From Occallatibacter sp. (GTDB taxonomy: Bacteria; Acidobacteriota; Terriglobia; Terriglobales; Acidobacteriaceae), in NCBI GenBank assembly GCA_017883405.1, contig JADGNO010000171.1, positions 1 to 34,818 of the forward strand: DNA of 34,818 nucleotides, written 5' to 3'. This document shows, piece by piece, positions 14,924 through 23,513 of the stretch. Positions within the stretch are counted from its first letter, which is position 1. Each line of letters begins with the position of its first letter. The position numbers and the translations under genes were made by a program. The notes beneath the pieces are model-generated. The model did not search any database and was not told the DNA's origin. It saw nothing but the letters and a program-made list of their open reading frames with translations.

Positions 14924-15013
14924 GCTTTCGGTAATCCTCCGTGGAGCGCGTCAGGTGAGGAAGAACGTGTCCACCGTACTTTAGAATACCAGCCGCAATT
15001 GCGTTTCCCAGCG

Positions 15014-15880
15014 TTATCCGCCCAGGTCCACAAGCGTAACTTTGCCCACCGGCCGGCCCAGAAAGCGGGAGCCTAGCCGCTCGAACTTTTCTACCGAGTC
15101 GGTGGCGAAACAGCGCACCTCTGTCTGTTTCGGCTTGGTTGCCGAGGGCCTGGCGAGCGCGCTTCCAACGCGGCCGTTAAAGAGCTTGACCGCGGCCTGC
15201 GCAGTGGACTCCGCTGAATCGATGACGGTGACGCCGGGCCTGACGGCGTGTTCAAACGCACTGCGCAACAGCGGATAATGCGTGCATCCGAGCACCAAAG
15301 TATCGGCTCTGAAGCCATGCTCGCCGGCTTCGGAGCGAAGCTCGTTGAGATAGATCTCGATGACCTCGCGGGTGACGGGATGATCGATCCATCCTTCTTC
15401 AACCAGCGGTACAAGCAGGGGGCCCGCTTTCTCAATCGTGCGCAGCCCGCGCTGCTTGCAGGCAGCCAGGTAGGCATGGCTTTGCACGGTGGCATCGGTG
15501 GCGATCACCAGCACGTCGCCGGTGTGCGAAGCAGCGCGCGCGGCTTCCGCGCCCGGTTCGATCACGCCCAGTACCGGGATCGTGGGAACGGCTTCCTTGA
15601 TGGCATCGAGGGCGAGTGCGCTGGCGGTATTGCAGGCGATCACCAGAAACTCAGCACCCTGCTCCTGCACAAGAAACTGCGCGCTTTGCGCCGCGTAGCG
15701 CGCAATGGTGCGGCGCGACTTGGAGCCGTAAGGAAGACGGGCCGTGTCGCCGATGAAAGCGTAACGTGCCTGCGGCATGTGATGAATGAGCGAACGCAAT
15801 ACCGTCAGGCCGCCGAAGCCAGAATCAAAAACACCGATGGTTGGGGTTGCCTGGCTGCGGGCCTTAGTGTCGTGCATCAT
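15014..15880 (-). CDS. murI: Glutamate racemase MurI
   Basis: MurI converts L- to D-glutamate for peptidoglycan stem peptides. In this 288-residue protein 'IGVFDSGFGGLTVLRSL' opens the fold, 'FIGDTARLPYG' follows, and both catalytic cysteines are present: Cys83 in 'VIACNTASALAL' and Cys199 in 'VLGCTHYPLL'. The start is the first of two Met codons; the ATGA overlap with the upstream GerMN gene shows it is the last gene of a coupled operon. The C-terminal end (about 236-288) is longer and more basic than in many homologs. Confidence 0.95.
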   Translation of the reverse strand: MMHDTKARSQATPTIGVFDSGFGGLTVLRSLIHHMPQARYAFIGDTARLPYGSKSRRTIARYAAQSAQFLVQEQGAEFLVIACNTASALALDAIKEAVPTIPVLGVIEPGAEAARAASHTGDVLVIATDATVQSHAYLAACKQRGLRTIEKAGPLLVPLVEEGWIDHPVTREVIEIYLNELRSEAGEHGFRADTLVLGCTHYPLLRSAFEHAVRPGVTVIDSAESTAQAAVKLFNGRVGSALARPSATKPKQTEVRCFATDSVEKFERLGSRFLGRPVGKVTLVDLGG

Positions 15881-16533
15881 TGACGAGTTCCTTCCGGGGT
15901 AGCGGCTTCATCTGCAAGATAGGTGCGCATCAGGTCGGCATGCCCGGCGAGGTCGGCGCGCGGCTGGCCATCGACGAGGAACCGTACTTGCGTTACGTCC
16001 GGCAGGTTGGCGTGCAGTGTCGCGCAGATTGAAAGCACTGTCAGCGTCTCGGATTCAAGTCCTGAAGGATGGGCGGATGCAAAGGCGCCGGTGAGATTGA
16101 CGATGGCCAGTTGTTTGCCCGATTGCGCACTTTTCGGAGCTGCATTGGCGGCAGGAGTCGCGGACTGGTCGCTCGGAACGGGCATCAGGAAAACCTGCGT
16201 GATGCCTTTTGCGCCCCCCGAAACCGCGTGGGCCGCGTTGGGCAGCGTGTACAGATCAAGCAGCTTGCCGAGGATGACCTGCGCGCGCGCATTGGGGCTC
16301 GGCGGCAAGGGCAGCGAAAGCACCTGCGTCATCAGCGAATTTTCCTGGTCGTTAGCCACCATCAACGTTGCCTGCTCCGTTGGAGCCACCTGCGGAGCCT
16401 GCGTGGGCGCGGAGTCCTGGCCGGCCAGCATGCGCTCATGCGCGCGATTGCGCAACTGCCACAGAACCGCACCCATGATGATGGACACGACCAACAGGAT
16501 TACGAACAGAACTGTCTGGTAGCGGGGGATCAC
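15877..16533 (-). CDS. GerMN-domain membrane-anchored protein
   Basis: A 218-residue envelope protein. I take the GTG at 16533 as start, because it overlaps the amidase stop as GTGA; the track start at 16587 would give a 58-bp overlap. It then begins MIPRYQTVLFVILLVVSIIM, a single N-terminal membrane anchor, followed by a Pro/Gln/Ala-rich linker. The GerMN domain is 'LTVLSICATLHANLPDVTQVRFLVDGQPRADLAGHADL', which matches the 'tL..v.sL..TLte...v..V.fLvdG' core of the domain first known from spore germination protein GerM. In Gram-negative bacteria without spores, GerMN proteins sit beside wall amidases, as here, so a role in the periplasmic cell wall is likely. Confidence 0.85.
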   Translation of the reverse strand: MIPRYQTVLFVILLVVSIIMGAVLWQLRNRAHERMLAGQDSAPTQAPQVAPTEQATLMVANDQENSLMTQVLSLPLPPSPNARAQVILGKLLDLYTLPNAAHAVSGGAKGITQVFLMPVPSDQSATPAANAAPKSAQSGKQLAIVNLTGAFASAHPSGLESETLTVLSICATLHANLPDVTQVRFLVDGQPRADLAGHADLMRTYLADEAATPEGTRQ

Positions 16534-17330
16534 GGTCTGGCTGCCTCCGCTGATGCGGCACTGTTGCGCCAGCCGTTCGCTTTCCATTCGAGAATGGCGG
16601 CGGCGATAGCCTGCGCGATGCGGGCCTGGTAATCGGCATCGTCAAAGCCGCCACTCTGCGCCGCGTCTGGCGAACTTTCCCTGCCGATTTCAACGGCGAG
16701 GGCAGGGCAGGCCATGCAATCGATAGTGGGCAGATCGGTGCGGCCAAGCACAACGTTCAGTCCGGCGTGCGCGAGCGACGAGTTGAGAACGCCCGCCAGC
16801 GCCAGACTGCGCGTTACCCAGGCAGCTTGCGCGGTCTTCCAGGGCAACATCGTGGTGGGCTCGGCCGGCGCCAGAGATGAAGCATAGAGATGGACGCCAG
16901 TGCCGGTTTGCGATGCGTGCAGCGTGAGGCATGTCTGCGCGTTGGCGCGGTTCGCAATTTCAGCGCGATGGTCAGAGTCGACCACTACGTCCGACTCGCG
17001 CGTGGTGACCACCGAAATGCCGCGTGCGGCCAACAGAGAACGCAAACGCACGCTCAAAGCAAGTGTGTAGGCTTTTTCAAGCTGCGTCTGGCTGGCGGCA
17101 TCGCCCAGTTGCCCGCCGGATTCGGTTCCGCCATGCGCGGCATCAAGCACAACAGTAAAGCGCTGTGCGGGAACAGCCGGTGATTGTGCAGAGGCTGTGC
17201 CCAGCCCCAGCAGCGCAAAGCCCGCCAGAGCCGCGGTGCACAGTCGCGAAATTACCGATGCGGAGACGGCATGCCCTCCCGCCGCGCGACGGAAGCTGCT
17301 GTTGCCGGGATAGTGGACCGCATCCGGCAT
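16530..17330 (-). CDS. N-acetylmuramoyl-L-alanine amidase (Amidase_3, AmiC-like)
   Basis: A 266-residue zinc amidase that cuts the bond between MurNAc and the stem peptide. The zinc and catalytic residues line up as H66 ('VVLDAAHGGTESGG'), E85 ('EKAYTLALSVRLR'), H138 ('CLTLHASQ') and E214 ('PALAVEIGRE'). The usual 'DPGHGG' reads DAAHGG here. The N-terminus holds a hydrophobic stretch ('LCTAALAGFALLGLGTASAQ') fitting a signal peptide behind a long n-region. The start ATG lies 4 bp after the DUF1015 stop, with GGAG overlapping that stop. It overlaps the GerMN gene, which points to joint function. Confidence 0.9.
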   Translation of the reverse strand: MPDAVHYPGNSSFRRAAGGHAVSASVISRLCTAALAGFALLGLGTASAQSPAVPAQRFTVVLDAAHGGTESGGQLGDAASQTQLEKAYTLALSVRLRSLLAARGISVVTTRESDVVVDSDHRAEIANRANAQTCLTLHASQTGTGVHLYASSLAPAEPTTMLPWKTAQAAWVTRSLALAGVLNSSLAHAGLNVVLGRTDLPTIDCMACPALAVEIGRESSPDAAQSGGFDDADYQARIAQAIAAAILEWKANGWRNSAASAEAARP

Positions 17331-17334
17331 TCCC

Positions 17335-18660
17335 TTACTCCAGTGAGTAGATGGTGAGGCCGCTGAGCAACTTCGGGAAGAAGTCGGTAGACTTCTGCGG
17401 CATCACATCGCCCGCGAACGCGACTTCTCTGAGCTGTTCCATGCTCACCGGATTGGTGAGAAACGTAACATCGGCTTCGCCGCGGCGCACCTGGTCTACG
17501 GCCTCAGAAGCATCGCGCAGATAGCGGATGTTTGTTTGCTCACGAACCTTTTCCGCATCCAGTCCCAGCAGGCGATCAAGGATGATGGAATGAAGATGCG
17601 TCAGATCGAGGTTACGCTGGCGATCGGGAATGTCGGCCAGCGCTGCGTTGATCGCATCGGCCTTCGATTTCAGCAGGAAATCTCCGCCGCGCGTAACGGC
17701 GACGAATGCCGGTCCTTTTTGCTCGCCCAGCGTCTTCATGTAGCTGTTGGCATCGGCGGCAGGCAGTTTTTCCACGGTGAAAAACTGTTCGGCAGCGCGG
17801 ATGAACGCGGCCGGCTCAAACCTCTCCAGGCTGTGTACGACGCGATGGGTGGGCAAAATCACCAGGCCATCGGAGTCCATGTTCACGAAGGTCATCATCA
17901 CGGCAGCCTCAGGAAATGCCGGCTGCGGCAGGTGCGATGAATTGGTCTCGGTATGCGCCGAGGTCGCGGGGGTATGCTCTTTGGCGTAGTTGAGTGCGGT
18001 CTCGTAGCGATGATGGCCGTCGGCGATGATGAGCTTCTTGTCATCCATGGCCGTTGCCAGCAGGCGGATGGTGGCGGGATCGCTGATGCGCCAGACGCGG
18101 TGCAGAACGCCGTACTCGTCGGTTACTTCACCTTCGGCGGGACCAAGATCGTCGTACAGAATCGATTCCACACTGCCAGCGGGGTCAGAGTAGAGCATAA
18201 AGATCTGTCCAAAGTGCGCCCGCGTGGCCTTCAGCAGGCTCAGGCGGTCGCTCTTCGGTTTTGAGAGAGTTTGCTCATGACGAAAGACGACCTGCTCAGC
18301 GTATTCATGCAGCTTGCCTAGCGCGATAAAACCGCGGCGCTCCTTCATTGTATTGGTGCCTGGAACGGTGAAGCGCTGCGAGTAGGCAAAGACGCAGGGA
18401 TCTTTCTCCTGCGTTAAAACACCCTGTTCTTTCCATGCCTTGAGGTCGCGGGCAGCGCGAGTATAGACGCTTTCTCCGCGCTCAGCATCGAACAACTCTG
18501 GTAGCCCCAGGATGATTCGAACAAGGTTGTAAGGGCTGCGCTGGTAATAAGCCTGCTGCATTGCCGGTGAAATCTTGTCGTAGGGCTGTGTTACGGCGTC
18601 TTCAAGTCGGACAGCGGAGGGGTTGTAACGCCAGGCGCGAAACGGATAAATGCGAGCCAT
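17335..18660 (-). CDS. DUF1015 family protein
   Basis: A 441-residue cytoplasmic protein matching DUF1015 over its full length: 'MARIYPFRAWRYNP' at the start, 'VTQPYDKISPAMQQAYYQRS' early on, 'FAYSQRF', 'KLIIADGHHRYETALNYAKE', 'MMTFVNMDSDGLVILPTHRVV' and 'FLTNPVSMEQLREVAFAGD' near the end with the closing 'MPQKSTDFFPKLLSGL'. The family resembles the ParB-like/serine kinase fold in published descriptions, but its reaction is not settled, so I name none. It is the first gene of the DUF1015 - amidase - GerMN - MurI operon. Its presence there is the main hint to its role. Confidence 0.9.
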   Translation of the reverse strand: MARIYPFRAWRYNPSAVRLEDAVTQPYDKISPAMQQAYYQRSPYNLVRIILGLPELFDAERGESVYTRAARDLKAWKEQGVLTQEKDPCVFAYSQRFTVPGTNTMKERRGFIALGKLHEYAEQVVFRHEQTLSKPKSDRLSLLKATRAHFGQIFMLYSDPAGSVESILYDDLGPAEGEVTDEYGVLHRVWRISDPATIRLLATAMDDKKLIIADGHHRYETALNYAKEHTPATSAHTETNSSHLPQPAFPEAAVMMTFVNMDSDGLVILPTHRVVHSLERFEPAAFIRAAEQFFTVEKLPAADANSYMKTLGEQKGPAFVAVTRGGDFLLKSKADAINAALADIPDRQRNLDLTHLHSIILDRLLGLDAEKVREQTNIRYLRDASEAVDQVRRGEADVTFLTNPVSMEQLREVAFAGDVMPQKSTDFFPKLLSGLTIYSLE

Positions 18661-18906
18661 GTGAGGGGTCTTGCTCCAGGTTCAAGCGGTTGGATTTGCA
18701 CGCTGAAGTACCGCTTTCTGAAACTGCGGCGCAGCCGTACACTAGGGTCGATTGTATCCCAACTGCTGCCGCGTCAGGGTTTTTGCAGCCCGTTGGCGAG
18801 GTAATCGACTGTCCGCCTCCATGAAGACAAAATGATGACCAGTCTGTGACGCCAGCCACCGAGTGATCGTGTTAATATCGCCTCCAATCTTTGGGTGAAT
18901 GGAAAG

Positions 18907-20007
18907 ATGACCAAGGTCCCAATCGAAGGCATCTGCAGAGGCAGCCAAAACGGCTTGTATCTGGCAGGTAACGGGCTCAGGATCAAAGGAATATTGGTGG
19001 TTAGCCTGGCGGCAGCACTGGCGTTCCCCTGCCACGCCCCGGCCCAGGAGGATCCGCTCAACAAAATACAAGTTGTGCCTCCGTCAAACACCACGGCCCC
19101 CCAGACGGGAGCTCCCAAGGGTGCCGAGGCCCCGGCCCAGACAGGCCCCGGAGCACTGAAGGTGCGACCCGGATCGTTCATTCGCATGAACGTTGACCTG
19201 GTGCTGGTTCCGATAACGGTGACCGACCCCATGAACCGGCTCGTGACCGGCCTCGAAAAGAGCGATTTTCAGGTCTACGAAAACAGCAGGGAGCAGTCCA
19301 TCCGGTCTTTCGCTGCTGAGGACGCACCGGTTTCCATCGGCATCATCTTTGACCTTTCCGGTTCAATGACGTCAAAACTCCTCAGGGCCAAGGAGGCGAT
19401 TCTGCAGTTTGCCAAAACTGCCAATCCTCAGGATGAGTTTTTTGTCATAGGCTTCAACGACCGGCCGGAGCTGATTGAGGATTTCACCAGCTCTGTCGAA
19501 GATATTCAAGCTCGATTGGCCACCGTGCGCGCCGGCCACCGCACCGCGCTGCTTGACGCAATTTATTACGGCGTGCAGAAAATGCGGGACGCGCGCCACG
19601 AACGCAAGGCGCTGCTGGTGGTTTCAGACGGCGGCGACAACCGGTCGCGATTTACTGAAGGCGAAGTGAGAGCCGAAGTTCGCGAGGCGGATGTGGAAAT
19701 CTATTCGATCGGTATTTTCGATCCCTACGCGGCCACCCCCGAGGAACGCACCGGCCCGCAACTGCTGGCAGACATCAGCGAAGTGACCGGCGGAAGGCTG
19801 TTCCGGGTAGACGATATCGATGAACTGGGCGACATTGCTGAAAAGATTTCAACTGAGTTGCGGAACCAGTATGTGATTGGATACCGGCCACAGGACCTAA
19901 CCCGGGATGGTAAGTGGCGTAAAGTGAAGGTGAAGGTGAATCCTCCTCCGGGGCTGCCACCGCTGACTGTATATGCACGTACCGGCTACTATGCGCCTCT
20001 GCAATAA
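18907..20007 (+). CDS. Secreted VWA-domain protein, acidobacterial TIGR03436 type (copy 1)
   Basis: An exported protein of about 366 residues with one von Willebrand factor A domain. ATG 18907 (GGA at a short distance) is taken over GTG 18895; the signal sequence is 'IKGILVVSLAAALAFPCHAP'. A beta-rich lead ('VDLVLVPITVTDPMNRLVTG', 'SDFQVYEN') precedes the VWA domain, which has the metal-binding MIDAS motif DxSxS in 'IIFDLSGSMTSKL' and the later 'VVSDGGDNRSR'. The C-terminus 'ELRNQYVIGYRPQDLTRDGK' and 'VKVKVNPPP' with 'YARTGYYAP' is the standard end of the family. It overlaps the start of the second copy. Function of the family is unknown; protein binding is likely. Confidence 0.88.
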   Translation: MTKVPIEGICRGSQNGLYLAGNGLRIKGILVVSLAAALAFPCHAPAQEDPLNKIQVVPPSNTTAPQTGAPKGAEAPAQTGPGALKVRPGSFIRMNVDLVLVPITVTDPMNRLVTGLEKSDFQVYENSREQSIRSFAAEDAPVSIGIIFDLSGSMTSKLLRAKEAILQFAKTANPQDEFFVIGFNDRPELIEDFTSSVEDIQARLATVRAGHRTALLDAIYYGVQKMRDARHERKALLVVSDGGDNRSRFTEGEVRAEVREADVEIYSIGIFDPYAATPEERTGPQLLADISEVTGGRLFRVDDIDELGDIAEKISTELRNQYVIGYRPQDLTRDGKWRKVKVKVNPPPGLPPLTVYARTGYYAPLQ

Positions 20008-21094
20008 CGCGGTTCTCGCGACCTTTCTGGCCGGCGCAGTGGTATTGCTGCCGGCGCAACAAAGGCCCACAACTCCCCCTCCCAACGCGCAAACGCCTGC
20101 CGCCCAGCCCGTCCCGGCCCAGGCTCCTTCGCTCACAGAGGACAGCGACCCGGTGCGTTCGCCGGACATCACCGCCCCATCGCTCGACAACGGCTCACTC
20201 GAAAAGAAGGGCAGCGGCTACGTGCTGCGCGCCGACGTTGAAGAAGTGGTGCTCAACTGCACCGTGCTCGATGGCTCAAGGATCGTCCAGGACCTCAAGA
20301 AGGAGAACTTCAAGGTCACCGAAGACGGCGTCCCGCAAAACATCATCAGCTTCCAGCACACTGACCTGCCCGTTTCCATTGCGCTGGTCATCGACAATTC
20401 TGGATCGATGTACAAGAAGCGCCCGTCGGTGAACAAGGCTGCGCTCGATCTGGTCCAGGCGTCGAATCCGCAAGATGAAGCATTCGTGGTGAACTTTTCC
20501 GACGAAGCGTTCATCGATCAGGAATTTACCTCCGACATTAATCAGCTCCGCGATGGGCTTTCGCATATCGACTCTCGCGGCGGAACTGCGCTGTACGACG
20601 CTGTCGTTGCCTCGGCAGACAAGCTGGAAGCCGATGGCAAGCGCCCCAAGCAAGTGCTGGTCATCATTACCGACGGTGAAGATAACGCCTCGACGCTTAA
20701 CCTGGAGCAGGCCATCCGCCGCGTGCAGGAACTGTCCGGCCCGGTGATCTATTCCATCGGCCTGCTGTTCGGCGACGAGTCAAGCCGCGCCGACATTCGC
20801 CACGCGCGACGGGCGCTCGAACTGCTCTCCACCGAAACCGGAGGGCTTGCCTACTTTCCAAAGTCGATGGAGCAGGTGGACGAGATCGCCGCCGAAGTGG
20901 CTCGCGATATCCGCAGCCAGTACACCCTTGGCTACCGCTCAACCAAGCCGACCACGGAGCCGGGCTTCCGCCATGTGCAGGTAACAGCCGAAGGCAAGGG
21001 GACCAACAAACTCACCGTGCGAACCAAGACCGGTTATTTCCCCTCGACTCCGCGCGGCAGAAAGAAAGCTGCGAAGACTGCCGAGAACAACTAA
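19991..21094 (+). CDS. Secreted VWA-domain protein, acidobacterial TIGR03436 type (copy 2)
   Basis: A 367-residue paralog of the gene just upstream. ATG 19991 gives a good signal peptide (MRLCNNAVLATFLAGAVVLL, cleavage near PAQQ) and overlaps copy 1 by 17 bp; the track start at 19973 adds six residues. After a Pro/Ala-rich linker the same lead appears ('VEEVVLNCTVLDGSRIVQDL', 'ENFKVTEDG'), then the MIDAS motif DxSxS at D135-S139 ('LVIDNSGSMYKKR') and 'IITDGEDNAST'. The end ('RDIRSQYTLGYRSTKP', 'VRTKTGYF') mirrors copy 1. The overlap suggests joint translation and perhaps a shared complex. Confidence 0.9.
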   Translation: MRLCNNAVLATFLAGAVVLLPAQQRPTTPPPNAQTPAAQPVPAQAPSLTEDSDPVRSPDITAPSLDNGSLEKKGSGYVLRADVEEVVLNCTVLDGSRIVQDLKKENFKVTEDGVPQNIISFQHTDLPVSIALVIDNSGSMYKKRPSVNKAALDLVQASNPQDEAFVVNFSDEAFIDQEFTSDINQLRDGLSHIDSRGGTALYDAVVASADKLEADGKRPKQVLVIITDGEDNASTLNLEQAIRRVQELSGPVIYSIGLLFGDESSRADIRHARRALELLSTETGGLAYFPKSMEQVDEIAAEVARDIRSQYTLGYRSTKPTTEPGFRHVQVTAEGKGTNKLTVRTKTGYFPSTPRGRKKAAKTAENN

Positions 21095-21123
21095 AGGCAG
21101 GATGACGGCGGGATTCTACACGT

Positions 21124-22110
21124 TCACTTGTACTCGAGCAGCGCCGCCTGCGCGCATTCATCAGTGGTCGTGAAGTAGCGCGCCACCGACTGCTGCCCCA
21201 CCTCGAATGGATTGGGCTCTCCAGGCCCGCGGGAGGCAAGAAGCCTTGCCTTCGTATAAGCGTCGTCGAATTCGGAATGGTTCGACAGCAGGACTGTTGC
21301 GCCTGAATCGGCGGCCAACCTGGCAAGTTTCCGCTGCGAAGTGATGTACATCTGGAAACGTTCGGCGTCGAACTGATTGTTGAACGCTGTGCCGCCGGAA
21401 TACACCACGTTCAATGGTTTTTCCTGATCCTTGACCTGGAACAACAGCGAGAGAGTTCCCAGCGTATGGCCGGGCGTGAGCACGATCGTTACGGTCGTGT
21501 CGCCCAGCGTGAGTTTCTCTCCGTCGGTCGCGACCATGTCTCGCTTCGGTGTGCCTCCCGGCATCGGACGGCCTTTTTCGATGGCATCCCAATCTGGCGC
21601 GCCCATGATGATGTGGGCATGAAAACGCTGCTGCATCAGATTGGCGCTTTCGTCGTGGTCTCCATGTCCATGCGAAACGATGACAAATTTCACCGTCGCA
21701 GGATCGAGCCCGAGCTTCGTTAACCCGTCGACGATCTCGGGCTCCGACGCATAGTTGTAAAGCGTATCGATCAGGATGATGCCGTCGCTTGTTTTTAATG
21801 CCCACGAGGAGTGAATCTTGGTGCCGACCCAGTAGAGATTGTCGAAGACTTTGAACGGCGGAGCGTACCAGCTTGAGCGGTCCGGCACTGGGCGCGGTGT
21901 AGCGGAGGGTGGCGGGGGCGGCGGTGAATTCTCTTTATTCGGAGGGACAACGCACAGGCGGTCGAGCAGCCCGGGGTATTCCAATCCGGCCGCTCTCTGG
22001 GCCGCCAGCCTGTGAACGTCCGCTCCGTTGGGTGCAGGCTGTTGGGCATGTGTGTACGCGCAGCCGAGCGCCGCTATTACGAGAAGAGAGTTCCAAAACC
22101 GCGTTTTCAT
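21124..22110 (-). CDS. Secreted metallo-beta-lactamase-fold hydrolase (B3-like)
   Basis: A 328-residue exported zinc hydrolase. ATG 22110 with an upstream AGGA gives a signal peptide (MKTRFWNSLLVIAALGCAYT, cleavage near HAQQ); the track start adds 16 residues that would bury it. A Pro run (PPPPPP) lies before the domain. The zinc site is complete: H147, H149, D151, H152 ('VSHGHGDHDE'), H215 ('LTPGHTLG') and H278 ('LLSNHSEFD'), the ligand set of subclass B3 enzymes. Overall it is longer than B3 lactamases, with an N-terminal extension of about 80 residues. Beta-lactam hydrolysis is possible but not shown; many such proteins act on other substrates. Confidence 0.88.
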   Translation of the reverse strand: MKTRFWNSLLVIAALGCAYTHAQQPAPNGADVHRLAAQRAAGLEYPGLLDRLCVVPPNKENSPPPPPPSATPRPVPDRSSWYAPPFKVFDNLYWVGTKIHSSWALKTSDGIILIDTLYNYASEPEIVDGLTKLGLDPATVKFVIVSHGHGDHDESANLMQQRFHAHIIMGAPDWDAIEKGRPMPGGTPKRDMVATDGEKLTLGDTTVTIVLTPGHTLGTLSLLFQVKDQEKPLNVVYSGGTAFNNQFDAERFQMYITSQRKLARLAADSGATVLLSNHSEFDDAYTKARLLASRGPGEPNPFEVGQQSVARYFTTTDECAQAALLEYK

Positions 22111-22202
22111 TTGACCATCCTGTTGGAATTGCCCGGTTTCGATTTCGTCGTCAATCATTCGAAGCGCAATAAACCGCTAAAGCATTCAAAAGGGGCAAAG
22201 AC

Positions 22203-23513
22203 CTAGCCCCACCATGTCTCGCCGTCCATCAAGTGCTTCATAGCCACGTCTTTGTTGATTTCGACTCCCAAACCGGGCTTATCAGAAAGCTGAATATAGC
22301 CATCTTGAATCAGTTCGCGATCATAAGTGATCACATCTGTTTCGCCGGCTCTGGGCCCGTTCTTGAAGTCGAATGTTTCATGCCCAAGGAAGTCTGCCAT
22401 CGCCGCTCCGCAATTGGCCGAGGCGATAGTGGCCACCGGCCCCATCACATTATGCGTGGCGACGGGGATGTTATAGATGTACGCCATGTCGGCGATCCGC
22501 TTGGCTTCAAGTAGCCCGCCGGCCATTGAGATATCGATCTCTATGATGTTCACTGCCCCGTTGGTGATAAACGGCTGAAAATCGCGTCGGGTGTAAAGAT
22601 TCTCTCCGGTCAGAATCGGAGAAGGCGAAGCGGCAGTGAGTTTGACCCACTGGTCCGTATAGTTCGGCGGCATGGGATCTTCGATCCACCAGGGGCGAAT
22701 CTTTTCGAGCGCGCGCGCCACCCGCAGGGCGTTGATGTAATCGAGCTCCCAATGGAAGTGCACTGCGATCTCGAAGTAGGGCCCCGCGGCTTCACGGATG
22801 TTCGTATATTCCTGGACCAGCTTGTCGAGTTCTTCGTTCGACAACTGCCGATTCAAGGCTTCGCCGCCTGGCCGCCTCAAAATTCTGTGGCACTTCGCAG
22901 CGGTCCACTTCTGGACTGAGCCTTTGATGTAGTCCACCCACTCCTTGCACGAAGCGGGGTCCAGTGGATTGCGCGGTTGGTTGGTCCAATAGGCGCGCAC
23001 CTTGTCGGTGAATGCGCCGCCGGCAAGAATCTTGCGCACGGGCATTCCCAGTAGCTTGCCCGTCAGATCCCAAAGTGCAATCTCGCAGCCGGTCACGGCG
23101 TGCATTCCGGCGCCGTGATAACCACCGAGGTACGAAGTCCTCCATGCCATCTGCGTTGTCAGCTTGTCGATGTCGAAGGGATCCTGACCTATCAGCATTT
23201 CGCGGAATGCATTCAGGACGGTGTCTTTCGCTCCGAGACCAGTGATGTCGTGATGACACTCGCCGATTCCATGCACGCCTGCATCGGTTTCAATCTTGAC
23301 CAGAGGCATCTCATGGGCGCCTGGGCTCATTTTGAGCCGCATCACTTTAACGTCAGTGATTTTTACCTTCTTGCGCTCCGAGGCAGCCAGCTCAAAGAAG
23401 TAAGGCACGACAGCGCGAGCGGGAGACGCCAGCGCGAGAGTGTTGAAGTTGGGGGCTAGTGCGCCAGCGGGAGCAGCCAGCGCGAGCGTTTTCAGGAACT
23501 GGCGACGATACAT
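22203..23513 (-). CDS. Tat-exported mandelate racemase/muconate lactonizing (enolase superfamily) protein
   Basis: A 436-residue enolase-superfamily protein with a twin-arginine signal ('MYRRQFLKTLALAAPAGALA'). The N-terminal capping domain ('KITDVKVMRLKM', 'LVKIETDAGVHGIGE') and the barrel follow. Compared with D-galactonate dehydratase-like members, metal ligands E278 ('WWIEDPMPPN') and E304 ('LTGENLY') are present, as are D327 ('EIDISMAGGL') and H354 ('ATHNVMGPV') of the catalytic dyad. The first metal ligand, normally the Asp of 'VDFHGR', is replaced by His252 in 'IAVHFHWELD'. Sugar-acid dehydration is the family expectation, but the changed ligand makes activity uncertain. It is divergent from the cystathionine gene. 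Confidence 0.87.
   Translation of the reverse strand: MYRRQFLKTLALAAPAGALAPNFNTLALASPARAVVPYFFELAASERKKVKITDVKVMRLKMSPGAHEMPLVKIETDAGVHGIGECHHDITGLGAKDTVLNAFREMLIGQDPFDIDKLTTQMAWRTSYLGGYHGAGMHAVTGCEIALWDLTGKLLGMPVRKILAGGAFTDKVRAYWTNQPRNPLDPASCKEWVDYIKGSVQKWTAAKCHRILRRPGGEALNRQLSNEELDKLVQEYTNIREAAGPYFEIAVHFHWELDYINALRVARALEKIRPWWIEDPMPPNYTDQWVKLTAASPSPILTGENLYTRRDFQPFITNGAVNIIEIDISMAGGLLEAKRIADMAYIYNIPVATHNVMGPVATIASANCGAAMADFLGHETFDFKNGPRAGETDVITYDRELIQDGYIQLSDKPGLGVEINKDVAMKHLMDGETWWG

Noticed and set aside
15248-15883. 211-codon plus-strand ORF
   Set aside because: Antisense shadow of murI, whose two catalytic Cys motifs are intact.
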